Shown one piece after another: positions 1 to 8,441 of a stretch of DNA of 64,000 bases (position 1 is its first letter; each line of letters starts with the position of its first letter). Origin of the DNA: Tateyamaria sp. syn59. GTDB taxonomy: Bacteria; Pseudomonadota; Alphaproteobacteria; Rhodobacterales; Rhodobacteraceae. The notes beneath the pieces are model-generated. The model did no database searches and was not told the DNA's origin. It was given only the letters and a program-made list of their open reading frames with translations. The DNA is taken from assembly GCF_007995245.1 (NCBI RefSeq), contig NZ_VCBA01000010.1, positions 62,001 to 126,000 of the forward strand, read 5' to 3'. The translations under genes and the position numbers were made by a program.

Positions 1-1866
1 CACCATCCCGGCGTCGTTCAGATCGGCCCAGATCGCGGGTAGGTCCTCGCCCTTCACGCCCAGCAAGTCGATGCGCTGCCCACCGGTCACTTTCACCGTT
101 GGCACATCGTACTTGTCGGCGGCATCAGCAATCGCGCGCAGCTCATCCGGCGTGGTGATCCCACCCCACATCCGCGGCACGACACTAAACGTGCCGTCTT
201 TCTGGATGTTTGCGTGCTTGCGCTCGTTGATAAAGCGCGACTGCGGGTCGTCCAGATATTCCAGCGGCCAGTCCGCAATCAGGTAATAGTTCAGGGCAGG
301 GCGGCACACATGGCAACCATCCCGCGTCTTCCAGCCACATTCCTGCCAGACGGCATCCATGGACTTGAGTTCCTGGGACTTGATCATCCGCCGCACGTCT
401 TCGTGCGTCAGATCGGTGCAGCCACAGATCGACTGCGCCGCGGGCATGACGAAATCATCGCCCAGCGTGACGGCCAGCACCTGCTCCACAAGTCCGGTGC
501 ATGTCCCGCAGGACGCAGATGCCTTGGTCACCGCTTTCACAGCCGTAAGGTCGGTCGCCCCACCTTCGATTGCATCTACGATGGTGCCTTTGCAAATGCC
601 GTTGCAGCCACAGATTTCCGCATCACGCGGTAAGGCTGCAACGGCTGCTAAAGGGTCCACGGGGGCACCCCCCTGGTAGGCCGGGCCAAAGATCACCCTA
701 TCGCGCATCTCGGCGATGTCGGTCTTGTCGCGGATCAGGCCGAAGAACCAATTGCTGTCAGCGGTGTCGCCATACATGACGGTGCCGACCACGACATTGT
801 CCTCAATGACAAGCCGTCGATACACCCCGCGCCCGGGATCCCTGAACACAATGTCCTCGCGCCCCTCGGCATCGGCAAAGTCCCCGGCAGAGAACAGGTC
901 ACACCCTGTCACCTTAAGCTTCGTGCTCAGTTCCTTCTGCACAAACGCTGCCTCGTCCCCAAGGATCGTCTGTGCCGCCACCTTCGCTTGATCGTAAAGC
1001 GGAGCGACCAGGCCGAAGATCGCTCCGTTGTGCTCCACACATTCGCCGACAGCGAGGATGTTCTCGTCCGACGTCACCATTTGGTCATCCACGTGGATGC
1101 CTTTGCCAACAGCCAGGCCCGCTTCCTGCGCCAGCGCAACGTTGGGCCGGATACCGACGGCCATCACCAGCAGGTCGCAAGGCAGTTCGGTACCATCATC
1201 CAGCAGCAACGCCTTCACCTTGCCATCTTCGCCCAGGATTTCCTTAGAGTTCGCCTGACACAGCACCGTGATGCCCTTGTCCACCAGCGCCTTGCGCAGC
1301 AGATAGCCTGCGGCCTCGTCCAGCTGACGCTCCATCAGGTGGCCCATGATGTGCACGACAGTCACGTCGACACCGCGTGCGGCCATGCCAGCCGCTGCTT
1401 CAAGCCCCAGAAGGCCGCCGCCAATGACTACAACCTTGTTCTGCGGCCCCATCGACATCATCAGTTCGGTGTCTTCCAGATCGCGATAGGCGATCACACC
1501 GTCCAAATCATGGCCGGGCAGGGGGATCATGAACGGGTTCGACCCGGTGCCGAAGATCAGCTTGTCATAGGGCAGCACGTCACCGTTCTCTGCGGTGACT
1601 GTCTTAGCTGTCCGATCCACCGATGCGACCCGCTCGCCAAAGCGGCAGGTGACACCGTTGGCTTCGTACCAATCGGCATCGTGTGTCACGATCTCTTCGT
1701 AGGTCTTGTCGCCCGCCAGCACTGGCGACAGCATGATGCGGTTGTAGTTCCCGCGCGGCTCAGCGTTGAACAGCGTGACGTTCACGTCCGCGCCCGCGTC
1801 AAACAGGTGCTCCAGCGCACGGCCCGAGGCCATGCCGGCACCAATGACGATGATATTCTGTGTCAT
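1..1866 (-). CDS. nirB: Nitrite reductase [NAD(P)H] large subunit NirB, C-terminus cut off by the window edge
   Basis: Assimilatory cytoplasmic nitrite reductase, which reduces nitrite to ammonium with NAD(P)H through FAD, Fe-S clusters and siroheme. 622 residues are visible. They show an FAD-binding GAGMASG near residue 9 and an NAD-binding GGGLLG near residue 150. Two BFD-like cysteine segments follow (CGCNGICKGT near residue 420, then a second ending in CHMCRPALNYY), and then the start of the ferredoxin-like half domain (RFINERKHANIQ). The siroheme/4Fe-4S half lies outside the window. The ATG at 1866 follows the transporter ATPase stop by 5 bp, with an AAAGAG Shine-Dalgarno, so it is co-transcribed with nrtABCD. 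Family assignment is secure; only the end is missing. Confidence 0.95.
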   Translation of the reverse strand, partial: MTQNIIVIGAGMASGRALEHLFDAGADVNVTLFNAEPRGNYNRIMLSPVLAGDKTYEEIVTHDADWYEANGVTCRFGERVASVDRTAKTVTAENGDVLPYDKLIFGTGSNPFMIPLPGHDLDGVIAYRDLEDTELMMSMGPQNKVVVIGGGLLGLEAAAGMAARGVDVTVVHIMGHLMERQLDEAAGYLLRKALVDKGITVLCQANSKEILGEDGKVKALLLDDGTELPCDLLVMAVGIRPNVALAQEAGLAVGKGIHVDDQMVTSDENILAVGECVEHNGAIFGLVAPLYDQAKVAAQTILGDEAAFVQKELSTKLKVTGCDLFSAGDFADAEGREDIVFRDPGRGVYRRLVIEDNVVVGTVMYGDTADSNWFFGLIRDKTDIAEMRDRVIFGPAYQGGAPVDPLAAVAALPRDAEICGCNGICKGTIVDAIEGGATDLTAVKAVTKASASCGTCTGLVEQVLAVTLGDDFVMPAAQSICGCTDLTHEDVRRMIKSQELKSMDAVWQECGWKTRDGCHVCRPALNYYLIADWPLEYLDDPQSRFINERKHANIQKDGTFSVVPRMWGGITTPDELRAIADAADKYDVPTVKVTGGQRIDLLGVKGEDLPAIWADLNDAGMV

Positions 1867-1871
1867 CTCTT

Positions 1872-3548
1872 TCACTCCGCTGCCATGGCTTTTGGCTTGG
1901 GTTTCGGCTTGGCGCCGTGCTCGTACTCTTCAAGGAAATCGAGCACATCCTGCCGGTAGTTGTAGTAATCTGGATGCTCCAACAGCGCCTTGCGCGTCCT
2001 TGGTCGGGGCAGGTCCACATCTACAATCTTACCAATGGTCGCCTGCGGCCCGTTGGTCATCATGACCACCCGGTCAGCCAACAGAATGGCCTCATCCACG
2101 TCATGCGTCACACAGATGGCAGTCACCTTGGTACGCGACCACACCTCCATGAGAACTTCCTGCAATTCCCAGCGCGTCAGGCTGTCGAGCATCCCAAACG
2201 GCTCATCCAGCAGCAGCAGCTTCGGCGACAGAGCAAAGGCACGCGCAATGCCAACCCGCTGCTTCATCCCGTTCGAGAGGTCCGCGGCCTGCTTGTCCAT
2301 CGCGTCGGCCAGTCCCACCCGCTCAAGGTAATACTCCACCACATCCTGCCGCTCTTCACGCGACGCGCGGGGATAAACCTTGTCCACACCAATCGCCACG
2401 TTCTCCTTGGCGCTCAGCCACGGGAACAGGTTGGGTGACTGGAAGACCACGGCCCGCTCGGGGTCCGCACCCTCCACATGGCGACCATCCAGCTTGATGG
2501 CCCCTTTGGAGATCTCGTTCAGCCCCGCCGCCATCGTCAGCACGGTCGACTTGCCGCAGCCCGAATGGCCAATCAGCGAAATAAACTCGCCCTTGTTGAT
2601 CTTCAGATCGAAATCCTCGACCACGGTAAGCGGCCCCTTCGGCGTCGGATACACCTTGTGCAACTGCGAGAAATCTAGGAACCGGTTCTCGATCATCCCC
2701 TTCTGCGCCTCGGCCACAGCCGATGGCACACCATGAATTGGGGTCACATCGGGCAGCACCTTGGTGCCCTCGACCTTGGCCTCGATCCCCACATCCATCA
2801 GGTACTTGGTCACATGCGCCCGCAACCGCTTGAACTGATCGTTATGGTTCATCTCCATGCGATCACGCGGGCGAGGGATGGAAACAGAGAACTCGTTACC
2901 CAACGTGCCGTCCGGGTTCAGCGCAATGATGCGGTCGGCCAGGATAATCGCCTCATCCACATCATTGGTAATCAGCACACAGGTCTTCTTGTCGGCTTCC
3001 CAGATATGTTCGATCTCGTCGGCCAGATTGGCGCGGGTCAGTGCGTCCAGCGCCGAAAGCGGCTCATCCAGCAGCAACACCTCGGGGTTCATCGCCAGCG
3101 CACGGGCCACATTCACCCGCTGCCGCATCCCGCCGGACAACTCGGCAGGACGGCGCGTGGTCGCGTGACCCAAACCCACCATCTTCACATAGTGATCGAC
3201 CTTCTCGGCCCGCTCCGCCTTCGACAGGTTGGGGAAAATGGTGTCCACAGCCAGACCCACATTCCCATTCACCGTCAGCCAGGGCATCAGCGAATAGCTC
3301 TGAAAGATCACCCCACGCTCCGGCCCCGGCCCGGTGATGGGCGCGCCCTTGAACGTCACCTCACCGAAGGACGGGGTATCCAGACCCGCCATCAGGTTGA
3401 TCAGGGTCGTCTTGCCGGTGCCCGAGAAGCCAAGGAGGACCAGAAACTCCCCCTCTTTCACGGACAGAGAGATGTCTTTCAAAACCTCCGTCCGCTCGGT
3501 GCCTGCGTCGAAATACTTCGATACGTTTTTGAACTCGATCATGCTCAT
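1872..3548 (-). CDS. nrtCD: Nitrate/nitrite ABC transporter, two fused ATP-binding domains (NrtC/NrtD-like)
   Basis: ATPase of the nitrate/nitrite importer, with two complete nucleotide-binding domains in one 558-residue chain. Domain 1 (about residues 1-250) has Walker [10 protein letters not shown], signature LSGGMRQR and Walker B LLLDEP, but ITNDVDEA where the switch histidine is expected. Domain 2 (about 285-540) has Walker [10 protein letters not shown], signature [14 protein letters not shown] and a normal VTHDVDEA. It lacks the NrtA-like C-terminal domain of cyanobacterial NrtC; a second ATPase is there instead. I prefer the ATG at 3548 (MSMIEFKNV). An in-frame GTG at 3557 overlaps the nrtB stop as GTGA and is also possible. 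It lies between nrtB and nirB in one operon. Confidence 0.92.
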   Translation of the reverse strand: MSMIEFKNVSKYFDAGTERTEVLKDISLSVKEGEFLVLLGFSGTGKTTLINLMAGLDTPSFGEVTFKGAPITGPGPERGVIFQSYSLMPWLTVNGNVGLAVDTIFPNLSKAERAEKVDHYVKMVGLGHATTRRPAELSGGMRQRVNVARALAMNPEVLLLDEPLSALDALTRANLADEIEHIWEADKKTCVLITNDVDEAIILADRIIALNPDGTLGNEFSVSIPRPRDRMEMNHNDQFKRLRAHVTKYLMDVGIEAKVEGTKVLPDVTPIHGVPSAVAEAQKGMIENRFLDFSQLHKVYPTPKGPLTVVEDFDLKINKGEFISLIGHSGCGKSTVLTMAAGLNEISKGAIKLDGRHVEGADPERAVVFQSPNLFPWLSAKENVAIGVDKVYPRASREERQDVVEYYLERVGLADAMDKQAADLSNGMKQRVGIARAFALSPKLLLLDEPFGMLDSLTRWELQEVLMEVWSRTKVTAICVTHDVDEAILLADRVVMMTNGPQATIGKIVDVDLPRPRTRKALLEHPDYYNYRQDVLDFLEEYEHGAKPKPKPKAMAAE

Positions 3549-3553
3549 GGCGA

Positions 3554-4633
3554 TCACCGGTTGTTCGTGAAGGTGAACATGGACTGGATGGCGTACATCA
3601 GGCGGTCCAGCAGGAAGCCGATGATGCCGATGGTGAACACGGCCACCATGATCTTGGCGAGAGACTGGCTCGATCCGTTCTGGAACTCATCCCAGACAAA
3701 CTTGCCCAGACCGGGGTTCTGCGCCAGCATTTCGGCGGCGATCAGCACCATCCAGCCAACACCCAAGCTCAGACGCAGACCGGTAAAGATCAGCGGCAGG
3801 GCGGAGGGCAGGACCAGCTTGGTGATCTTGGTCCAAGTGTTCATTTTCAGCACCTTCGACACGCTCACCAGATCCTTGTCGATGCTGGCCACCCCAAGCG
3901 CGGTGTTGATCAGCGTCGGCCAAAGCGAGCAGAGTGTCACGGTGATGGCCGATGTAAGGAAGGATTTGGCAAAGAAGCCGTCGGCGGCATAAGTGGCCGA
4001 CACAACCATCGTCACGATGGGTAACCATGCCAGCGGCGACACGGGCTTGAAGATTTGAATCAGCGGGTTGATGGCCGCGTTCACCGTCGGGCTCAGACCG
4101 GCAGCGATGCCCAGCGGGATGGCAACAACAGACGCGATCAGGAAGCCAAAAAACACCGTTTGGATCGAGGTCCAGATCTGATCGTAGTAAGTCGGCTTGC
4201 CGGTATAAACGCGCTCTTTCACACGGTCGGCCTGACCATCTGCGATCAGCTTGGCGTTACGCTCGTCCTGACGGACATAGAACGCGGCTTCTTTCTCTTT
4301 CTCACGCTGCGCGTCTTCGTGCAGCTTACCGACTTGCTCCCAAACCTGTGCGGGTCCGGGGATCGCACCCAGCGAAGTCTGCACCGTTGGTGCCAGCGAG
4401 GCCCATGCGACGAGGAAAAAACCGATGGCGACAAGCGGCACACCCAGCAGGCGCCAGATTTCCTTGGTCTGGGCCTTTGGGTTGTCACCGGCCGCTGCCT
4501 TCAGCACCGGTGTCAGCCAGGCGAGGCCAAGAACCTGAAACCATTTGTCTGCGGCGTTGATGCGGGTGAATGTCCGCTGTTTGCGTTCTTCGCGCGCTGC
4601 GGCGTCCAGATCGGATGGGTCGATGGCGGTCAT
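3554..4633 (-). CDS. nrtB: Nitrate/nitrite ABC transporter permease
   Basis: Inner-membrane subunit of the nitrate/nitrite importer, 359 residues. A hydrophobic segment near residues 55-80 is followed by a long charged stretch ([16 protein letters not shown] onward). The BPD_transp_1 domain then supplies about five further membrane segments and the ATPase-contact loop (around [14 protein letters not shown]). The frame stays open upstream to 4753, but I place the start at the ATG at 4633 ([10 protein letters not shown]). AGGAGAG lies just upstream, and the extra residues would be read from a repeat array rather than protein-like sequence. It is separated from nrtA by 243 bp that hold the 11-bp-period GTGCAC array. 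Confidence 0.92.
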   Translation of the reverse strand: MTAIDPSDLDAAAREERKQRTFTRINAADKWFQVLGLAWLTPVLKAAAGDNPKAQTKEIWRLLGVPLVAIGFFLVAWASLAPTVQTSLGAIPGPAQVWEQVGKLHEDAQREKEKEAAFYVRQDERNAKLIADGQADRVKERVYTGKPTYYDQIWTSIQTVFFGFLIASVVAIPLGIAAGLSPTVNAAINPLIQIFKPVSPLAWLPIVTMVVSATYAADGFFAKSFLTSAITVTLCSLWPTLINTALGVASIDKDLVSVSKVLKMNTWTKITKLVLPSALPLIFTGLRLSLGVGWMVLIAAEMLAQNPGLGKFVWDEFQNGSSQSLAKIMVAVFTIGIIGFLLDRLMYAIQSMFTFTNNR

Positions 4634-4710
4634 GTCAGGCTCTCCTGGCGTGGATGCAGATGGCTTGGATGTGCTCTGCAAGGCTCGAATGGGCGGATGC
4701 TGCGATGCAG

Positions 4711-4762
4711 CGGTGTACGGGCTGTGCACGCTCTGTGCACAGGTTGTGCACACGATGTGACA
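4711..4762. repeat. Array of GTGCAC-type hexamers with 11-bp period (first copy)
   Basis: Five hexamers start at 4713 (GTGTAC), 4724, 4735 and 4746 (GTGCAC) and 4757 (GTGACA), every one exactly 11 bp from the next. The three central units are palindromic. The array lies in the nrtA-nrtB spacer. A second array with the same layout and the same leading CGGT lies at 50011-50056. The period equals about one helical turn, which suits stacked protein binding or a folded RNA. The function is unknown. Confidence 0.7.
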
Positions 4763-4876
4763 GGGTGTTTCGCGGCACGGCAGTGTGCTTGTTTTTTGAG
4801 CAGATGCACCGCCTTTGGGGCCGGTTTGCTGCGAGGCAGCGTGAGGTGGGCATCGCTGCCCACCCCCTCATGGCTT

Positions 4877-6247
4877 TCAACCTTCGACAGCGTTGCCGAC
4901 GACCTTCTGCTCACCCTTCAGGCCGATGGGCAGGCTGTCGATGTAAGCGTTGGGCGCTTTCCCGTCGTAGGGGATGCCGTCGATGATGTCGGCGGCAGGC
5001 GTCGGTGCCTTGAACCCATCGCTGTCCCAGGGGAAGTCAGCCTCATTGGCCAAACCTTCGTCCACCAGCAGGCGGGCTGCTTCAAGGTAGATTTCGGGCT
5101 TGTAGACCTTGGCGGCCATGTCGAAATACCACTGGTCAGGCTTGGCTTCCGAGATCTGACCCCAGCGGCGCATCTGCGTCAGGTACCAGATCGCGTCGGA
5201 ATAGAACGGGTAGGTCGCGTTGTAGCGGAAGAACACGTTGAAGTCGGGGGCCGGGCGGCGGTCGCCCTTCTCGAATTCAAAGAAACCGGTCATCGAGTTC
5301 GCGATCACGTCGTAATCCGCGCCCACATATTCCGAGCGGCTCAAGATCTCGACCGCTTCCTCGCGGTTGGCGTTGTCGTTCTCGTCCAGCCAGATGGCCG
5401 CACGGATCAGCGCCTTGGTGATGGCCTTTGTGGTGTTGGGATGTTCTTCGGCGAACTCGTTGGTGATGCCGAACACTTTTTCAGGGTTGTTCTTCCACAT
5501 GTCATAGTCGGTGATGACCGGAACGCCGATCCCTTTGAACACGGCCTGCTGGTTCCATGGCTCACCCACGGCGTAGCCATATATTGTGCCCGCTTCCATC
5601 GTGGCGGGCATTTGTGGGGGCGGGGTCACGCTCAACAGCACGTCCGCACCGATCTGGCCGGTGATGTTGTCGGGGCTGTAATAGCCAGGCTCCAGACCAC
5701 CGGCGGCCAGCCAGTAGCGGATTTCGTAGTTGTGAGTGGAGACAGGGAACACCATGCCCATGTTGAAGGGCAGGCCTTGGTCTTTGTAGTCTTCAACGAC
5801 CGGCGCCAGAGCTTCAGCACTGATCGGGTGCTGCGGGCGGCCATCGTCCATCAGCGGAACGTGGGGCTTCATCTGCTCCCAGATTTCATTGGAAACCGTG
5901 ATGCCGTTGCCGTTCAGGTCCATCGAGAAGGGCGTGATGATGTGGGCCTCGGTGCCGTAGCCGATGGTAGCGGCGAGGGGCTGGCCCGCCAGCATGTGTG
6001 CACCATCAAGTTGGCCGTCGATTACGCCGTCCAGCAGCACTTTCCAGTTCGCTTGCGCTTCCAGCGTCACGAACAGACCTTCGTCTTCGAAGTAGCCGTT
6101 TTCATACGCGATGGCCAAGGGGGCCATGTCGGTCAGCTTGATGAAGCCAAACTTCAGCTCATCCTTTTCCAGATCCAGCAGCTCGGCATGTGCTGCCGTG
6201 CCAAGCAGGGCAGCCATGGCACCTGCGAAAGTAAAGAGACGGGTCAT
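4877..6247 (-). CDS. nrtA: Nitrate/nitrite ABC transporter periplasmic substrate-binding protein
   Basis: Periplasmic receptor delivering nitrate or nitrite to NrtB, NrtA/CmpA family, 456 residues. The start at 6247 ([10 protein letters not shown]) gives a clean Sec signal peptide with probable cleavage after AHA at residue 21. No lipobox cysteine is seen. Family segments include [49 protein letters not shown] and [29 protein letters not shown] provides the ribosome site. The frame remains open upstream, but that part would be read from the attenuator hairpin. It is the first gene after the NasT-type leader, so antitermination should control it and the genes behind it. Confidence 0.95.
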   Translation of the reverse strand: MTRLFTFAGAMAALLGTAAHAELLDLEKDELKFGFIKLTDMAPLAIAYENGYFEDEGLFVTLEAQANWKVLLDGVIDGQLDGAHMLAGQPLAATIGYGTEAHIITPFSMDLNGNGITVSNEIWEQMKPHVPLMDDGRPQHPISAEALAPVVEDYKDQGLPFNMGMVFPVSTHNYEIRYWLAAGGLEPGYYSPDNITGQIGADVLLSVTPPPQMPATMEAGTIYGYAVGEPWNQQAVFKGIGVPVITDYDMWKNNPEKVFGITNEFAEEHPNTTKAITKALIRAAIWLDENDNANREEAVEILSRSEYVGADYDVIANSMTGFFEFEKGDRRPAPDFNVFFRYNATYPFYSDAIWYLTQMRRWGQISEAKPDQWYFDMAAKVYKPEIYLEAARLLVDEGLANEADFPWDSDGFKAPTPAADIIDGIPYDGKAPNAYIDSLPIGLKGEQKVVGNAVEG

Positions 6248-6268
6248 CCTGTCGGTCCTTTTTATAAC

Positions 6269-6332
6269 AAAAAAGTCGCCCGTTCCCTGGTGCGCACGGG
6301 AGGAGGTGTACGCAGTAGGAACGAGCGACTTT
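6269..6332 (-). terminator. Leader attenuator (intrinsic terminator) upstream of nrtA
   Basis: On the minus strand, arm AAAGTCGCTCGTTCC (6332 to 6318) pairs with GGAACGGGCGACTTT (6286 to 6272) over 15 positions with a single G-U. The second arm runs directly into six T residues (6274-6269). The 31-base loop separates the arms. The hairpin ends about 22 bp before the nrtA start, so unless it is disrupted it should stop transcription before nrtA. Its 5' arm shares bases with the second ANTAR-type hairpin (6323-6336), which makes the two structures mutually exclusive. Confidence 0.85.
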
Positions 6333-6382
6333 GCTCTTGATAGAGCCTCCTTCATGGAGGCGGAGGGAAGCATCTTTGCTTC
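6323..6382 (-). promoter_or_regulatory. Two-hexaloop ANTAR (NasT) RNA target in the nrtA leader
   Basis: Two small hairpins with six-base loops are read on the minus strand. P1 (6382-6367) is GAAGC-AAAGAT-GCTTC. P2 (6336-6323) is GAGC-AAAGTC-GCTC. Both loops have A at position 1 and G at position 4, the signature of RNAs bound by ANTAR antiterminators. The 3' half of P2 is the beginning of the terminator's 5' arm, so NasT binding would block terminator formation. A competing GCCTCC/GGAGGC hairpin lies between them (6345-6361). The upstream nasT and nasS genes fit this role. Confidence 0.8.
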
Positions 6383-6391
6383 GTTGAATCA

Positions 6392-6421
6392 CTGATAGCG
6401 ACTCAATCGGGCGTCAGCCAA
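6392..6421 (-). promoter_or_regulatory. Candidate sigma-70-type promoter for nrtA
   Basis: Minus-strand TTGGCT (6421-6416) and TATCAG (6397-6392) are separated by 18 bp. Transcription would begin close to 6385, just before the first ANTAR hairpin. The match to consensus is moderate, and the operon could also be read from nasT. An ATTGGCT heptamer occurs twice nearby, at the -35 position and about 23 bp upstream. Confidence 0.3.
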
Positions 6422-6481
6422 TTGGATTTTGGTCGTAGCCAATGATTTTCTGCTGCGATGCAGCAACTGCCCAAAAACTAA

Positions 6482-7660
6482 TCATTCCGCTCCGCCAAAA
6501 TCGAAAATCTCGCCATCAAAAAAAGCATCCGGCCCCAGAATCATCTCCCCCCGCGTCGACGCGACGGCCATGGGGTGGGTCAGGGCGCCCTCGATTTTGG
6601 CGGAGGCGCCAGGCATGTCGACGCCTATGGGACCCAGATGCTGACGGTAGCAATCTGGGCGCATCGTGCGCTGGGCAATTTCAATGGCGTGGTCGCGGTT
6701 GATACCTGCAAGGCGCGCAATCTCGGCCCCGATCCACGCGGCCTGGCTGCGCCACGGAAAGTTGGCTGCTCGATCATGAAAGCGCAAGAAGCCGGGCACA
6801 TCTACGGGGGCTGCACCAAATTGCGTAGCAAAGCGGCCCATCAATGCGTGATCGAGTGCGGCGTGCGGCAGGTCCAGATGCGCGCTCCGGGCCAGGATCT
6901 CGATGGCGAGGGGCCGGTTCTTGGGCGTATCGAGCCACGCAGCTGCCCGCGCAACAGCCCGCATCAACGCGCCCACAAGGCTTGGATTGTCTTCAACCCA
7001 GGCATGCCGTGCGGCCAGAACCTTTTCCGGGGCATGCGCCCAGATCGCAGCGCCTGGCAGGATCAATTCGCCTACGTTGTTGCCAACGGCAACAGACCCC
7101 CATGGCTCACCTACGCAGAAGACGTCAATCTCGTCTGATGCGACGGCGTCCGCCATCAGCGGCGGCGGCGTTGTAATGATGTGCAGGGCGGACGGATCTC
7201 GCAGCCCCACGTGACCAATCCAGTATTCAAAAAGCAGCCGGTGCATCGAATAGGGAAACGGCACGCCAACCCGCAGCGGGCGATCAAGGGCAGACAGCAT
7301 CGGACCTGCGGTGTCCTGCGGTGGTGCAAAACCGCCCGGCCAACCCTTGTGCCGCATCGCATCCGCCATCGCGTTCGATACACCGATGACCGTCCCGTTC
7401 ACCGACAAGACCATCAACGCGTCGATCCGTGCCATCGGCCCGCTCAGCCCAAGCGACATTGCTATGGGCATAGGCGCGAGCATATGTGCGACATCTAGAT
7501 GCCCCAAGGCGAGCAGGTCGCGTAACGCGGCCCAAGAAGGCTGGCGCAGCAGATTGAGCGACAACCCCTCATCGGCTGCAAAATTCAATTCCTGCGCCAC
7601 GATGAGTGGGGCGCTGTCGACCAGGGGCACGTAGCCACAATTCAGGCGGGCGGTACTCAT
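6482..7660 (-). CDS. nasS: NasS-type nitrate/nitrite sensor, cytoplasmic NrtA homologue
   Basis: Cytoplasmic sensor related to NrtA, expected to hold NasT inactive until nitrate or nitrite binds. The 392 residues start MSTARLNCGYVPLVDSAPL with no signal peptide, unlike the exported paralogue encoded next to it. Shared segments include GHLDVAHMLAPMPIAM, SVNGTVIGVSN, VGEPWGSVAV and APEKVLAARHAWVEDNP. The ATG at 7660 overlaps the nasT stop by 4 bp (ATGA), so translation of the pair is coupled, as expected for partners that bind each other. Family membership is clear; the sensor role is inferred from missing export signal, the nasT partner and the antitermination leader. Confidence 0.92.
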   Translation of the reverse strand: MSTARLNCGYVPLVDSAPLIVAQELNFAADEGLSLNLLRQPSWAALRDLLALGHLDVAHMLAPMPIAMSLGLSGPMARIDALMVLSVNGTVIGVSNAMADAMRHKGWPGGFAPPQDTAGPMLSALDRPLRVGVPFPYSMHRLLFEYWIGHVGLRDPSALHIITTPPPLMADAVASDEIDVFCVGEPWGSVAVGNNVGELILPGAAIWAHAPEKVLAARHAWVEDNPSLVGALMRAVARAAAWLDTPKNRPLAIEILARSAHLDLPHAALDHALMGRFATQFGAAPVDVPGFLRFHDRAANFPWRSQAAWIGAEIARLAGINRDHAIEIAQRTMRPDCYRQHLGPIGVDMPGASAKIEGALTHPMAVASTRGEMILGPDAFFDGEIFDFGGAE

Positions 7661-8229
7661 GTCAGCAAATCCGATGCGGTCAGCAGGGCCTGGGCCACCT
7701 CGATCACCTTGCGATTCTGCGACATGGCGGTCTTGCGCAACAGGGCATAGGCCTCTTCCTCGCCCACGCCCTTGGCGCGCATGATCATGCCCTTGGCGCG
7801 GTCTACGGTCTTGCGGTCGGCCAGCGCCTGCTTGGCCGCCTCAAGCTCATTGCGCATCTGGCTCATCATCTGGAAGCGGGCAATGGCCGTTTGCAGGACC
7901 GGTTTGATCCGGTCGGGCTGCAATTCTCCGACCACATAGGCAGATAGGCCCGCGGCAACTGCAGCTTGCGTCATCTCGTCGTCCGAGCGGTCCACGAACA
8001 TCGCGACGGGGCGGCTTTGCGCTTCGGATGCGACACTGACCTGCTCCAAAGCATCGCGGGAAGGGTTGGCAAGGTCGATCAACACCAGGTCCGGATCCAG
8101 AGCGGCGAGCTTGCGCGCCAGCCCAGTTACATCGCCCAGCACGACAACGTCGTTCCAGCCCCCTTCCATCAGCGCGTCGATAATGTCCCGCGCGCGGTCC
8201 GGGTCCGGTTCGATTACAGCAATTTTCAT
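7657..8229 (-). CDS. nasT: NasT, response-regulator-like ANTAR transcription antiterminator
   Basis: RNA-binding antiterminator of the nitrate assimilation genes, 190 residues. The N-terminal receiver-like domain (MKIAVIEPDPDRARDIIDAL, then LVLIDLANPSRDA) carries the usual acidic residues. The C-terminal ANTAR domain (about residues 125-185) includes LADRKTVDRAKGMIMRAKG and EEAYALLRKTAM. The start at 8229 (MKIAVIEP) matches the family; the frame is open further upstream, but that sequence is not domain-like. It is first in the operon and its predicted RNA target lies just downstream of nasS. The 212-bp spacer to the divergent gene at 8442 must hold promoters for both directions, and I could not assign them. 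Confidence 0.93.
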   Translation of the reverse strand: MKIAVIEPDPDRARDIIDALMEGGWNDVVVLGDVTGLARKLAALDPDLVLIDLANPSRDALEQVSVASEAQSRPVAMFVDRSDDEMTQAAVAAGLSAYVVGELQPDRIKPVLQTAIARFQMMSQMRNELEAAKQALADRKTVDRAKGMIMRAKGVGEEEAYALLRKTAMSQNRKVIEVAQALLTASDLLT

Positions 8230-8441
8230 TTCTTCGGTCACGGAAGATGTGGTGCGCGATGGGCGCGGCCTGATCCATCCGCGACGCACAGGCTGCTCCC
8301 TGATGTCGCATGACGCACAGATTGTGTCCCAAGGTGTGAGCAATGCGCACAAAAAACTGGCAGGAAGTGAACAAAGCGCTGGCGTAACTTCGTTATCCAC
8401 CGCACGGTCTGTGATGTCGGAACGGCGACACGGAGGTGAAG

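Noticed and set aside
4711-4762. Reading the GTGCAC repeats as NtrC binding sites
   Set aside because: Pairs give TGCAC-N5-GTGCA, whereas NtrC sites have seven bases between the half-sites (TGCAC-N7-GTGCA). The second array lies away from nitrogen uptake genes, and no sigma-54 promoter (TGGC/TGC) is seen beside them.
4055-6340. A 761-codon open frame on the plus strand opposite nrtB and nrtA
   Set aside because: It has no protein-like features, contains many His/Arg/Val runs typical of the complement of GC-rich genes, and lies exactly over two well-supported genes on the other strand.
8380-8395. A DnaA box (TTATCCACC) in the nasT/oxidoreductase divergent spacer
   Set aside because: One mismatch to TTATCCACA, no second box nearby and no CtrA-like site, so it is expected by chance at this scale.
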